From JAIKWW01 sp052169645 (GTDB lineage: Bacteria > Bacillota > Clostridia > Peptostreptococcales > Anaerovoracaceae): a DNA stretch of 58,997 nucleotides. The position numbers were made by a program, and so were the translations under genes. This document shows, piece by piece, positions 35,301 through 44,472 of this stretch. A model generated the notes under the pieces. It searched no databases. It saw nothing but the letters and a program-made list of their open reading frames with translations, and had not been told where the DNA came from. Within the stretch, counting starts at the first letter, position 1; each line of letters starts with the position of its first letter. The DNA lies in the NCBI GenBank assembly GCA_052169645.1, contig JBQNCA010000009.1, positions 1 to 58,997 on the forward strand. Direction: 5' to 3'.

Positions 35301-38300
35301 TTATAAAAATAGTCGTCATCTTCATCGAGATAAACCGTATATTCATCCGTCTTGTTCTTCAGTTTGGATGTGTCCACGGCGCAGATATATACCTCTTTGC
35401 CGTCGGAATTCAGCCTTTTCGCAGTGATAGCCGCATCGTTTACACCCTCGGTATACGGCTTGCCCATCCAGCCGCTCGTGTTGTTTGCAGCGTTCTTATC
35501 TATATAGGTTCTCAGCGAACCGCCGTCTATGTAAAGCGTTCCTCCCGAGGAATCGTTTCCCCCGTTGTATCCGCCGCCGCCTACTGCAGCTCCCGAATAA
35601 TCCACGTTGATGTTTATATTTGCATCTTTTTCTACGTAAACGGAAGTTCCCGCAGAAGCTCCCTGACCTCCTGCCGAGCCGCCTATAACCGCTCCTCTGC
35701 TGTTTGAAATAAGGTTATATATACCTCTTTTGAACTTCACATAACCCGGAACCGGGGTATCCTCACCCTTAGCTTCGGCTCCCGCACCTATCAAAGCTCC
35801 CTGCTTGGAGCCTTTCATAAATGCACTTCCTCTCATATCAAAAGTTATATCGCCGTTTACCTCGCCCTTATTTCCTCCTATGCCGGAGCCGCCGCTCCAC
35901 TTATATAGATATAGGGTTCCGCTGCCGCCCATCGTCAGCTCCGAGCCGTGCGGAACATGTATGAGAGCATAGGTTCCCTGACCCTCACCCTCTTTTTCCA
36001 GCAGGCATTTGCCTTCTATATTCAATTTGTTTCCTACACTCGAAAAATTGATAAGGGGCATGGAATCGCCAGCTCCGCCTCCGCTCTTACCTTTTATATT
36101 GCGAAGGTCGACATTTCTCAAAGTGAGATTTGTAGGCTGAGATGTGCAATCAATATACGTACTATAGTACTCTATTTCAGCTATCCCGCGACCTACCAAT
36201 TCAACAGGCTCTTCAGTTAATATTACTATTTTGTGCCCATATGTCATCCTATATTTTCCACCGTGTCTAATCGGATATCCGCCAACCTCTGTTGAATATC
36301 CCAGTTCCTCGGCTTCCAATATAGAATTATCATCCAGCTTTACATCTATTACCTTGCCTGCAGTCGCTACAAAATCGGCTTCATATCTGATACTCTGTTC
36401 TCTATAAAATGCCAAATAATGATATATCTTTCCCGTTTCAAGCTTAAAGGTGTAGCTGCCGTCACCGCTTTCTACAGGTTCTATCGGTTTTCGATAATAT
36501 GTATCGTCCTGTAATGCCAATTTAAATTCCGTATTTTTCGGTAATACGTTTATGGTCACGAAAGCTATCTGCGTTAAAGCTGCGGTTATATTTTTATCCG
36601 TCAGTGCAACTGTAAATCTTCCCGTCATATCATAATAGCCTTCCGCAGTGATTTTATAATAGTACAGACCCGGATTCAGCTTTCCGCTTGTGCCGCTGAA
36701 TTCCACCTCCTGCCTCATTTCCTTATCCTTGTAAATCCGGATCAGGGCATCGGCAGGATTCAGCTCAAAGCTTACACTTCGGGCAACAATCGTATCCGTA
36801 TCTTCCCATTTCAGCAGCGGAAAGCCGCCGTTCATATCGTAACCGTCCTCCTTGAAGCTGTTGCCCAATTTTGACGCACGCTCGCTCTTGTCAAATTCCT
36901 CAAGCTGTGCAGCCGTAAAGGAATTTATAACTGTTTTTTTTACATATGGCGTTATATCGTTTATATCGACACTCATCGCATCCTCATGCATGCTTACCGT
37001 ACCGGACGAATAGCAATTTTTGATTTCCACACTGCCGAAATGTATAGGGTTAAATGCCCCCGGTCCTCCGAATATACCGCCGATTTCAACCATCATAGAT
37101 TTCCAGTTCTTTGCAGTCTGTGCTATATTTCCGATATTATAGCAATTATTTATATAAGCTCCGGCTGATGTACTTCCGGCAATGCCTCCTCCGCCGCTCA
37201 TAGTACCCGCTATATCGCCTTTATTGCAGCATTCGCTTATATATCCGTTCATGCAACCGACTATGCCTCCGCACCAGCCATGTGAATTTTGCATACCCGC
37301 ACTTATGTTAACCTCTTTACATGCAATATTTCCGTAATTTACGCAGCTTAGAACTCTTCCGTCCTCCAATACGGGCTTTCCGTCAAAGGTTGCCGCTTGG
37401 ATGTACAAATCAGCCGCTATTCCGCCCACCCTTTGGGGATGTGTATGTATAATTTCTATATTGCCGAAATTTTTCGAATCCTTTATCAGTATTTCCTTTG
37501 CATAAGCATGCCCTATTATGCCTCCTACATGGCTGAACCGTCCCGGGACATACATATCCATATGATTCTCGCATGAAACGATGTGCAGTATTTTGTTATC
37601 AAACGTATTTCCGGTCGTAAGATAATTGCCCGCTATGCCGCCTACATAAAAACTTCTGCTACCGCTTTGAGATTCATTATCTATATCCATTCTGATTTCT
37701 CCGGCGACCTTCAGATTTTTGATGCTTGCCCTGTCAGCCAGCCATCCGAAAAAACCGTAGCCTCTTTCTTCATCTATATGTGAGGTATCCGTTATGCTGA
37801 TGCCGGAAACGGTACAGCCCTTGCCGTCGAAGCTGCCTTTAAACGGGTTATCCCTTGTCGTACCTATAGGGATCCATTCGCCGTTTAAAGTAATGTCGTT
37901 TTCAAGCTCCACATGTTTATTTTCAAAGCTGTTTCCGTTGTTTACTTCCTGTGCGAAGCTGCGAAGCCCCGCCTCATCGCTTATCTTAAGGTCCGCATCT
38001 ACAGGCTTGTCGCTTACTTCAACACTGATCTCCTCATCCTTCACTTCTATATTTTCATCTTCGTTCAAATCTCCGGGCTTAATAATAAACGCCTCTTTTA
38101 TTCTGAATTTTGCACTTCCTTCGAATTCCGTCTTAAAAGAAAATACGGCTATATCATAGTTCCCGTCCTCTTTAAAAGTCTGCTCGTTATTTAGGTAGCT
38201 GACTACAGCCGAGCCGTCATTATCATCGAAGGTAGCCTTTATGTTATCCGATGCCGAATTTTCATCCGCCTTTGCGGATAAAGCTCTGACTCCCGAATAA

Positions 38301-38545
38301 TCGAATTTTATCTGAGCTGCTGCAGGTACGGCTTCTCCCGCTTTGCCGCTTATTCTCACGGTTATATCTATATTGTCTCCGGTATTCACACTGCCTGCGC
38401 CGCATACCAGCGACACCTGATAATCCTTTGTATTTTCATCCGCATTTCCGTTTTCTTCCGCCAATCCCGATTCGGGAATCATCACGATAAGCATGATAAC
38501 AGAAAGAATCAGCGCAAGCCTGCGGTATAATTTTTTTCTCAACAT
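32321..38545 (-). CDS. Giant surface protein: cohesin-like, GLUG repeats, PEGA and three SLH domains
   Basis: This 2074-residue exported protein has a signal peptide (LALILSVIMLIVMIP). The first domain (about 48-160) is cohesin-like: a beta sandwich with YQVSLVCGAGSVNTGDNID and AAAQIKFDYSGV. GLUG-type repeats follow (about 200-580, GGIAGN, GGIIGHA, GGIVGCMNG), then a PEGA-like module (about 585-665), a Gly-rich beta-helical region (about 800-1100), Ig-like parts and a second GLUG set (about 1300-1640). Three SLH domains end it (about 1870-2050). The ATG at 38545 has AGAGGAG about 10 bases upstream; a GTG at 38575 lacks a site. It is probably a wall-attached scaffold or adhesin. Confidence 0.86.
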   Translation of the reverse strand: MLRKKLYRRLALILSVIMLIVMIPESGLAEENGNADENTKDYQVSLVCGAGSVNTGDNIDITVRISGKAGEAVPAAAQIKFDYSGVRALSAKADENSASDNIKATFDDNDGSAVVSYLNNEQTFKEDGNYDIAVFSFKTEFEGSAKFRIKEAFIIKPGDLNEDENIEVKDEEISVEVSDKPVDADLKISDEAGLRSFAQEVNNGNSFENKHVELENDITLNGEWIPIGTTRDNPFKGSFDGKGCTVSGISITDTSHIDEERGYGFFGWLADRASIKNLKVAGEIRMDIDNESQSGSRSFYVGGIAGNYLTTGNTFDNKILHIVSCENHMDMYVPGRFSHVGGIIGHAYAKEILIKDSKNFGNIEIIHTHPQRVGGIAADLYIQAATFDGKPVLEDGRVLSCVNYGNIACKEVNISAGMQNSHGWCGGIVGCMNGYISECCNKGDIAGTMSGGGGIAGSTSAGAYINNCYNIGNIAQTAKNWKSMMVEIGGIFGGPGAFNPIHFGSVEIKNCYSSGTVSMHEDAMSVDINDITPYVKKTVINSFTAAQLEEFDKSERASKLGNSFKEDGYDMNGGFPLLKWEDTDTIVARSVSFELNPADALIRIYKDKEMRQEVEFSGTSGKLNPGLYYYKITAEGYYDMTGRFTVALTDKNITAALTQIAFVTINVLPKNTEFKLALQDDTYYRKPIEPVESGDGSYTFKLETGKIYHYLAFYREQSIRYEADFVATAGKVIDVKLDDNSILEAEELGYSTEVGGYPIRHGGKYRMTYGHKIVILTEEPVELVGRGIAEIEYYSTYIDCTSQPTNLTLRNVDLRNIKGKSGGGAGDSMPLINFSSVGNKLNIEGKCLLEKEGEGQGTYALIHVPHGSELTMGGSGTLYLYKWSGGSGIGGNKGEVNGDITFDMRGSAFMKGSKQGALIGAGAEAKGEDTPVPGYVKFKRGIYNLISNSRGAVIGGSAGGQGASAGTSVYVEKDANININVDYSGAAVGGGGYNGGNDSSGGTLYIDGGSLRTYIDKNAANNTSGWMGKPYTEGVNDAAITAKRLNSDGKEVYICAVDTSKLKNKTDEYTVYLDEDDDYFYKGGVPEYGFVQEGLDKNEQLAITNTMSNWYKNGETKLYFYLMAENHKLTVNGEETVDVVWNAESESFTVTYNGNAGSEQLDAPVLVSDGAVITENGIKLKEAAPSAMDAAAKAVYRISDSNGESWSEWQESSEFKNLKADTVYLIQAKYLPSENSQYTESAASASLAIRTKKEGTNPGDTPEQPDPGQINVSGDAKWDGKSVDVSWYIGHESDSSYSISSAAKLAGAAALVNGLVNEECTVYTGNKAYSAEEWNTSEYIKKATGSSGGNNMSTANYSYGITDFRNKELRVTTDLDMSEGNYMPIGGQYLMKKNDSSTKIGSSFCGVFNGGQHTVNINCDRLCTTGNFGDGQSVGLIGRLGVHDNDPESLRPSGAAVKNVAVEGSVRANRSVGGIVGKIGKTAGGGSIENCANFAQISNTDSKGCGGIVGAGWNGGIIKNCYNSGRVSSSYACPTGGISGSNEVPIVNCYNIGKISAGNDRYAMAIGSNNGGASSVSNCWYLEASAPGGGYYSNNDIDNSGALSAEKMKSLEFVNTLGEGFKADTDNINNGYPVLAWQSGSGQQGNNNGTAVKTDQENKPVSDTNQSSALHIEKVAAAAKADEKGAVTAAVSVSDLEKAVSKLKSDADALISIDARVKADGDKAVISAEVSMPALQINKIAAETKADLSVRTNVGNIIIANDDLLKLADTKNEKGNIVVNMKPAEVGEGMNVELKSGDTVINSIPLVLEMKLSDYRKLISEGGSNMGIVPYYTDNAGNRSLILYSKLDSDGKAMMLVPGSGSVLLVNNSGKFGDVGSGNWYYDSVSFATSRELFKGLSDAEFAPDVSMTRAMFVTVLSRLAGADKAAAGKSGFADVPEGKWYSAAVAWASENGIINGTGNGEFNPDGNVTREQMAAIMYRYEQKYGKTLKKSENPNKFRDSAQLDDWAVAAMQWATGNSVIKGNADGTLSPKNDSTRAEVATIMKNYISEVLNVKGYASADSLDTSADKASKVS

Positions 38546-38577
38546 GTGAATCTTTCTCCTCTGCATAATACTCACTT

Positions 38578-40119
38578 TTATCCGAAGCTGTTGTAATGGA
38601 CATAATGCTGTATCGCCTGATAATCGAGGGCGTTTATCGTTCCGTCGCCGTTTACGTCGGAATTCAGCCAGTCTACGGTTTCGTTTGCACTTGTAACAGT
38701 ATTTGTTATCATATACACGACAATCTGTGCATCGGCTATATTCGTAATACCGTTCATATTTATATCACCCGATGCTCTCTCAAGCTTTAGAACCTCCGTT
38801 TCAGGCTCGCTCCCGCCCTCTTTTAATCTCGTGATATTTTTTGTTTCGGGAATAAGATTTTCCGGAGTGTTTGTGCTCAGAAAGACAAATGCAAATCTGC
38901 CGTCATGCGAATATGCGGGTACATATATCATTTCCTTATCGCCGATAAAGTATGATTTCCCGCTCTCGGGCATACGCTTCGCATCATATTTAACGATTTT
39001 ATAATCGCTTCCGTACTGTTCGCATACCGCCATAGGCGGATTGACACTCATAGATAAGGAGGGATACGGCGTAAGCTTCTCAAGATCCGTATCGCTTCCG
39101 GGTTCTCTGCCGGTAACATTTGTGACTGCAAAAGCGACCGGACTTTCCGTTACCTTATTTGCGGAAAATGTCAGCCTTGCAAGCTCCAGTCCCGTAGAAA
39201 GCGCCTTTACGGACGTTCCCTCCGGCGCATTGAAACGCACCGTACATCTTCCGTTTTCAGCAGTAACTGCGGCGCAGCCTTCGCCCAAGCCGCTCATAGC
39301 TTCACTGAGATTTGTGCCGATAACGGAAAAGATATCCGAATCATAGCTCAGCTCAAGCTGTCCCGATGCCAAATGCAGCACCTTGTCTGGCAAAAGACTG
39401 ACGGTAATCGTAAAGGTGTCACCCTTTAAAAGGGGATCATCCGCATTACTTATGATCGATGCTCCCAATTTTCTTACTTCTATATCGGGTATATACGGAT
39501 CGAACTCAATTTCCTCGGTAACCTCAACCTTCCCTCTGATCTTGGGTTTGGAATGTACATTTATTGTTCCATAGCTTTTAAGAGCTAAGTCATCTTCCGA
39601 ATCCGCATTTAATATCACACCGTTTTCTATATTTAAAATCGCTTTATCTCCTTGGAATTCTTGTACAGAGAGCATCCCTACTCTATTAAATTGTTTGGAA
39701 TTGCCGTTTGCTGATATTTTAATATTCTCCAAGCTTAATTCATCGTTACTCCCCGTAATAATGCATATTAAACGTTTCCCCCTTTTGTCAAAATCCTCGG
39801 CAGCTATAAATTCCGCATTGTTAGAACCTATAATCTTTACCTTACCTTTTACCGCAACTGAATTCTTAATCTGAATTTTTCCGTTTACCCTAAGTGTAAT
39901 TCCGTCCGCAGCCTTGCTTCCGTCTATGTTTACCATACCCTTAGCCTTCGTCAATATATCTCCTTCATTTAAAACCGTATCTGTTTCAATTCTGCTATAC
40001 TCGGCAGCATAACTGTTTAATGCAGATAATACGAATACACATATAACGACAGTCATTATTGTGCATAGATATATAACAGCTTTTTTTAAATAATACCTTG
40101 CCATCATATTATTCATCAT
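38578..40119 (-). CDS. Exported protein with cohesin-like and type I dockerin domains
   Basis: This 513-residue protein has a signal peptide (YLCTIMTVVICVFVLSAL). Its N-terminal part (about 45-205) is beta-rich and resembles a small beta-helix. A cohesin-like domain lies at about 213-353 (GDTFTITVSLLPD, LELSYDSDIFSVIG). The C-terminus (about 446-510) is a type I dockerin with two calcium loops, GDINMNGITNIADAQIV and SDVNGDGTINALDYQAI. Dockerins bind cohesins, and cohesin-like domains occur in two neighbours, so a surface assembly is plausible. Start choice among several ATG codons after GAGGAG is uncertain. Confidence 0.82.
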   Translation of the reverse strand: MMNNMMARYYLKKAVIYLCTIMTVVICVFVLSALNSYAAEYSRIETDTVLNEGDILTKAKGMVNIDGSKAADGITLRVNGKIQIKNSVAVKGKVKIIGSNNAEFIAAEDFDKRGKRLICIITGSNDELSLENIKISANGNSKQFNRVGMLSVQEFQGDKAILNIENGVILNADSEDDLALKSYGTINVHSKPKIRGKVEVTEEIEFDPYIPDIEVRKLGASIISNADDPLLKGDTFTITVSLLPDKVLHLASGQLELSYDSDIFSVIGTNLSEAMSGLGEGCAAVTAENGRCTVRFNAPEGTSVKALSTGLELARLTFSANKVTESPVAFAVTNVTGREPGSDTDLEKLTPYPSLSMSVNPPMAVCEQYGSDYKIVKYDAKRMPESGKSYFIGDKEMIYVPAYSHDGRFAFVFLSTNTPENLIPETKNITRLKEGGSEPETEVLKLERASGDINMNGITNIADAQIVVYMITNTVTSANETVDWLNSDVNGDGTINALDYQAIQHYVHYNSFG

Positions 40120-40128
40120 CTCCTCATG

Positions 40129-40179
40129 GATAATCGGGCAGTCAAGGCTTATCTATGTAAACAATGACTGCCCATTATC
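40129..40179 (-). other. Hairpin before the cohesin-dockerin gene
   Basis: GATAAT-C-GGGCAGTCA (40129-40144) pairs with TGACTGCCC-ATTATC (40165-40179), a 15-bp stem with one bulge. It lies downstream of the GLUG gene and just before the next ribosome binding site, without a U-tract. An mRNA processing or stability element is possible. Confidence 0.45.
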
Positions 40180-40209
40180 AACTATAAGAATTAACTTGTA
40201 TATCTAATT

Positions 40210-42342
40210 TCACAGATGAAGATATGTTCCATTCCAATAAATATCATACAAATCATCTACATAATGAACATAAGTAACACTATTATCCAGATCCAAATTA
40301 TTATCACTTAATGCAATAGGGGTTCCTCTTGACGGAGCTTCGCACTCCACTGTAATATCCGATGATAATTGAGTATGCATCATAATTACAGATCCGTCCG
40401 CCAGATATATCTTGCCTGTTATCCGAGTTCCGCCGTAATCGTTAAAATACATCTGACTCGTAGCGGATACAAGATTCACTGCCGTAGCTGCATCAATCTG
40501 TGTTTTATTCATTTCCACCTTAGCACCGGCTCTTACCTTGACAGCTTCTGCGGCGTTCTGCAGCTTGATGTTTCCTCTGAGTCTCAAGGTCCCGCTGTTT
40601 ACATCAAATATAGTATCGCTGCTGCCCGCATTTATGGTCATGCTCGTAAGAGTTACTATATTCGAACCTGCATCGACATTAAACATCGTTCCTGTAAAAC
40701 CCGGTCCCGGAACTACGGTTACCGTACCGTTGATTGTAAGATTCTGATTATCCGTCGGTCCGAGAATAGTAGTTCCTAAAACCTGTATGGTGCCGCCGTT
40801 TCCGGCAGCTGTAACAGCTTCTTCAAGAGTTTGAATATTGCTGTTTCCTCCCAAGGTAACAGTATTAGCTTCCAGCACCTTAATGTTTATCTCGAAACTA
40901 TATGCGACTCCGTTATAATTTCCTGAAACGGTTACATATTTATCCTGAGGTGTCAGTGCTCCCGCAGGACTTATGCTGTAGTCGGTAATAGTCTGAGTGC
41001 TGCCGGTTGCCGTATTTGTTCCCGTTATAACCATGCCGGCAGGATCGAAGCTCTCACCGTTGTTATAGGTCAGCTTTGTCGGCAGCGATGTCATAGTTAC
41101 CGTATATGGAGGCGGTACGTCGGACGGTCGGGCGCTTTCAGCCGTAGCAGTTTTATTTAAAGTCGGATAGCCTTCGTTTTCCGTGCTCGACACCGAGGTG
41201 TTCCAGAATACCGGAGAAGCTGCATTCAGCAAGGCTGCGAATTCATCAGATTTCATATCCCCTTCAGGTTTACTTATTGACCCGTCAAAGTGTTGAATTC
41301 CGGTAATGCTATCGTTATAGTAGCAATTTACAACCGTGCCTTCATTTTTGCCTGCGGTCGCATCTTTATATCCATAAGCAACTATATTTGCAGTAGTATA
41401 GCAGTTCAGGCACTCCGAATTGCTGTTCTGGAAACCTGTTATGCCGCCTACCCATTTGCCGTTTGCGCAAGAAACTACCGCTCTGTTGTAGCAGTTCCAT
41501 ATTCTTCCTGTTTCAACCGCCGCATTGTTGTTGCCGTTGCGTCCTGCTATGCCGCCCAGTCCGCTCTTTCCGGCATAAGTGCTCGTTATAGCTGCATTGT
41601 TCGAGCAGGAGTTGATTTTTCCGGAATTTTCACCGGTTATTCCTCCCGTCTTGGAATATCCCGAAACTGCACCTGCATTTGTGCAGTTCAATATATTACC
41701 CTTAGGAGAGCTTCCGTAATACCCGTTATTGAAGCCCGCAATTCCGCCGACATTGTAACAATTCTGTGCATTTATCGCAGCATTGTTGGTTACATTGTCT
41801 ATGGTGCCGCTGTTGTATCCTGCAACTCCGCCTACGGCATCCTTACTGCCCGAAACGGCAACCGTTCCGGTAAGCGTGAAATCCTTCAATATGCCGCTCG
41901 GCTTCAGATATCCGAATAAGCCGGTGCCGCTGACGGACGAGGATATAGCAACGTTAATCGTAGAGCCTTTTCCGTCAAATGTGCCTGCAAATCCGTTGCC
42001 CGATGCAACGGGGCTGTTCGTAGAGGAATTTGACGAAATCGTCGGCAACCCTATTGCTGTAAAGCTGTATTCCGACAGGTCATAGTTGCCGTTCTCCGTC
42101 AAATTTACGGTCTTTCCCGCAAAATCGTTTCCGCCGTTCACCAGTACAGCCAAGCCTGCCAGCTGATTCGCATTATCGAGCGTAAAGGTAGAGCTTCCCG
42201 CATTGTACCATGAGGTATCAGGCGTTACGGTCGTCGAATCTGCAAACGCCGTTGCAGGAACCATGGTTACTGCTATCAACAACGAAAGTATGACAGCCAA
42301 TATCTTATTCTTGCGATTTTTGTGTAAATTAATAATGTTCAT
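40210..42342 (-). CDS. Secreted GLUG-repeat protein with Ig-like and beta-helix regions
   Basis: This 710-residue exported protein has a signal peptide (ILAVILSLLIAVTMVP). GLUG-type repeats span about 60-390 (GGVAGYNSG, GGIAGFNNG, GGITGENSG, GGIAGRNG, GGITGFQN), each roughly 30 residues. A Big_3-like Ig domain follows (about 405-490), then a beta-helix-like part with many Asn and Thr. No SLH, LPXTG or membrane anchor is seen, so it may be held by other surface proteins or released. AAAGGAGA precedes the ATG at 42342. Relatives are bacterial adhesins and fibre proteins. Confidence 0.82.
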   Translation of the reverse strand: MNIINLHKNRKNKILAVILSLLIAVTMVPATAFADSTTVTPDTSWYNAGSSTFTLDNANQLAGLAVLVNGGNDFAGKTVNLTENGNYDLSEYSFTAIGLPTISSNSSTNSPVASGNGFAGTFDGKGSTINVAISSSVSGTGLFGYLKPSGILKDFTLTGTVAVSGSKDAVGGVAGYNSGTIDNVTNNAAINAQNCYNVGGIAGFNNGYYGSSPKGNILNCTNAGAVSGYSKTGGITGENSGKINSCSNNAAITSTYAGKSGLGGIAGRNGNNNAAVETGRIWNCYNRAVVSCANGKWVGGITGFQNSNSECLNCYTTANIVAYGYKDATAGKNEGTVVNCYYNDSITGIQHFDGSISKPEGDMKSDEFAALLNAASPVFWNTSVSSTENEGYPTLNKTATAESARPSDVPPPYTVTMTSLPTKLTYNNGESFDPAGMVITGTNTATGSTQTITDYSISPAGALTPQDKYVTVSGNYNGVAYSFEINIKVLEANTVTLGGNSNIQTLEEAVTAAGNGGTIQVLGTTILGPTDNQNLTINGTVTVVPGPGFTGTMFNVDAGSNIVTLTSMTINAGSSDTIFDVNSGTLRLRGNIKLQNAAEAVKVRAGAKVEMNKTQIDAATAVNLVSATSQMYFNDYGGTRITGKIYLADGSVIMMHTQLSSDITVECEAPSRGTPIALSDNNLDLDNSVTYVHYVDDLYDIYWNGTYLHL

Positions 42343-42514
42343 TCGGTCTCCTTTCTGAAGTATCACTTATAAACCTCATTTGTCATTTGTTACTACCTTA
42401 GAAATATACGGATTACTTAAACATTTAATTTATATTCGCAAGCGATTACTCTATTTGCCTGCGAGCTCTTAATTCTTCATCGGTATCACATCCTTTCAAA
42501 ACCGAACTCATTTA

Positions 42515-43807
42515 TCAAATCCGTTCGGTAAAATTCTTTATAATTTGTGCAACCTGCGCTCTCGTTGCCTTTTTTGAAGCTTCGAGCTTTTGCCCCGTTC
42601 CTTTTATAATGCCTTCGGAGCATGCCCATCGCATCGCTTCCCTTGCATAAGCGGATACTTTTGTTACGTCTTCGAATCGTTCGAAAGCTTCCGCATTTTT
42701 TACTTCCGTATTGCAACCCCTATAACCGGCATAGCGGTAAATCATGGCTGCTGTCTGCTCTCTTGTTACATCGCCGTCAGGATCGAATTTTCCGCCGCCC
42801 GCACCGGTGACTATGCCGTTTTGCGCCGCCCACTTCACATACGGAGCATGCCAGCTGCCATCGGCAACATCCGTAAAGTCGCTGCCTGAAAATTCACCTG
42901 CATTGATCCCCTCGATTCTGCCTATAACGGTCACAAACATTGCACGGGTCATATTAATATCCGCTCCGAATATATTTCCGGGCAGTCCGTTAAAATAGCC
43001 CTTGCCGCTCACATAAGTCGCAGCATCGGCGTACCAATCGCTCGAACGAACATCTGAAAATATTATTTTTTTCGGAGTATCGGTTTTTACGGGATTATTT
43101 ATATTGTCGGGATTTTCGATATTCGAAATATTCTTATCGACTTCCGGTGGGGCGGTATTCTGATTTGTTGAATTACCGCCGCCTTGACCGCTTCCGTTAC
43201 CGCCGCCCTGATTTCCTGAATTATTTCCGCCTTGAGATGTGCCGCCTCCGCCCGAATTGTTTGAAGTCCCGCTCTCCGGTATAACCGTGACCTGGAGATT
43301 GTTATGCTCCGATTCGAGTGCATTGCCGGCTTTATCGGACATGGCTGACGAAGTGCATATGACGGTGCTCACTCCTGCTTTTTTCGCAGTCATGTTGAGG
43401 CTTATAAGCTCCGACGGACTGTTCCAATTCATTCCTTCCACATCGGAGGATATTACGGAGATTGTGATATCTTCCCAATCTTCCCATTTGGGATCCGCTT
43501 TCCTCGTATATATGATGCCGTTATCGCCCTGATTATCAAATTCTATGTTTGACGTATCCATATCAAAATAAAGCTTGCTGTACTTGAAGGTATAAGAGGC
43601 GGCATGCATAATAAAATTTTCCCCTGTATCGCCCTTTGAAAGCTCAATTTTTACAGGAAAGCTTTCTCCGGCTTTAATTTTTATATTCCGGCTTCCGTTC
43701 GACGTTAAAGAAAAAGTGTAGCTGTCGGATGCCGCCGCCGTCGTCGGAAATGCATATATCAGTACCGTACATAACAGTATTATCCATATTTTTTTCACTT
43801 TCTTCAT
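42515..43807 (-). CDS. Cohesin-like surface protein with three SLH domains
   Basis: This 430-residue exported protein has a signal peptide (WIILLCTVLIYAFPT). A cohesin-like beta sandwich lies at about 25-175 (KAGESFPVKIELSKGD, YTFKYSKLYFDMD). A Gly/Asn/Ser/Gln-rich flexible linker (about 182-225) leads to three SLH domains (FSDVRSSDWYADA, FTDVADGSWHAPY and a third, ending at 430). It is first in transcription order after a long regulatory region. GAGGAG precedes the ATG. It could anchor dockerin proteins to the S-layer, such as the product of 38578-40119. Confidence 0.85.
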   Translation of the reverse strand: MKKVKKIWIILLCTVLIYAFPTTAAASDSYTFSLTSNGSRNIKIKAGESFPVKIELSKGDTGENFIMHAASYTFKYSKLYFDMDTSNIEFDNQGDNGIIYTRKADPKWEDWEDITISVISSDVEGMNWNSPSELISLNMTAKKAGVSTVICTSSAMSDKAGNALESEHNNLQVTVIPESGTSNNSGGGGTSQGGNNSGNQGGGNGSGQGGGNSTNQNTAPPEVDKNISNIENPDNINNPVKTDTPKKIIFSDVRSSDWYADAATYVSGKGYFNGLPGNIFGADINMTRAMFVTVIGRIEGINAGEFSGSDFTDVADGSWHAPYVKWAAQNGIVTGAGGGKFDPDGDVTREQTAAMIYRYAGYRGCNTEVKNAEAFERFEDVTKVSAYAREAMRWACSEGIIKGTGQKLEASKKATRAQVAQIIKNFTERI

Positions 43808-44417
43808 GTTAATCTCCTCAAATTTACATCCGGATATTTAAACTGTCGTTATATAAACTTTATAAAAATTCAAATCTGAATGTCGATGCATTGCAACTGT
43901 GAAATTTACTGTTTTCTGCATATATTAAATATAAACGCTCTAATATGATTTTATTATTACCATATTATATATATACATCAATATCATGTAATCATTATAT
44001 ATCATGCTAAGATAATAAACTAAAATATATATAAACCAATATATCTGAAATATATTATATAAACTTTTATTTTTTAAATCAAGAACGATAAAATTACCAT
44101 TTTTATATTCAAAACCATGTAAATTATTTTACATTTTTCGATATTTATAATACTCATAAGAACTTTATTAACGCAGAAGCACTCAAAAACAGCAGTTCTC
44201 TTCATTGTAATATTTTAGTATTTTTTGTATTTACTTTACATTATTGTAAAGCTCACGTTTTATCCGGTCGAAAAATTTTTTCAAAAAAAATTATTTAACC
44301 TATATTTTTACATTAGTCTCTATATTTTCTTTTATTTATAAATTTCAGTGTAAAATTTTTTACATTATATTTTTTAATGTATACAATTAAATGCTTATGA
44401 ATTATTACAAAAAAAGC
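43808..44417 (-). promoter_or_regulatory. AT-rich region with three Crp-like palindromes
   Basis: This very AT-rich region upstream of the first surface gene has no credible gene. Three perfect palindromes share TGTAAA/TTTACA arms with a 4-base spacer: ATGTAAA-TTAT-TTTACAT at 44117-44134, CTTTACA-TTAT-TGTAAAG at 44234-44251 (arms swapped) and TGTAAA-ATTT-TTTACA at 44349-44364. The first and third fit TGTAA-N6-TTACA, a Crp/Fnr-like layout. The cluster's own Crp-type regulator (31185-32180) is a candidate partner. The link is inference. Confidence 0.55.
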
Positions 44418-44450
44418 AGGGCGACTGCAATGGCTGGTTGCAGTCGCCCT
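44418..44450 (-). terminator. Strong terminator of the NifX-like gene
   Basis: AGGGCGACTGCAA (44418-44430) pairs perfectly with TTGCAGTCGCCCT (44438-44450) around a 7-base loop. On the minus strand it is followed by GC and seven T residues (44409-44415). It lies 22 bases beyond the stop of the gene at 44473. Confidence 0.93.
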
Positions 44451-44472
44451 ATATATGTCATCAGGAGGATTC

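Noticed and set aside
42446..42511. 21-codon frame just after the cohesin/SLH gene (MSSVLKGCDTDEELRARRQIE-type product)
   Set aside because: The Shine-Dalgarno sequence is weak and the length is expected by chance. I kept it out of the gene list.
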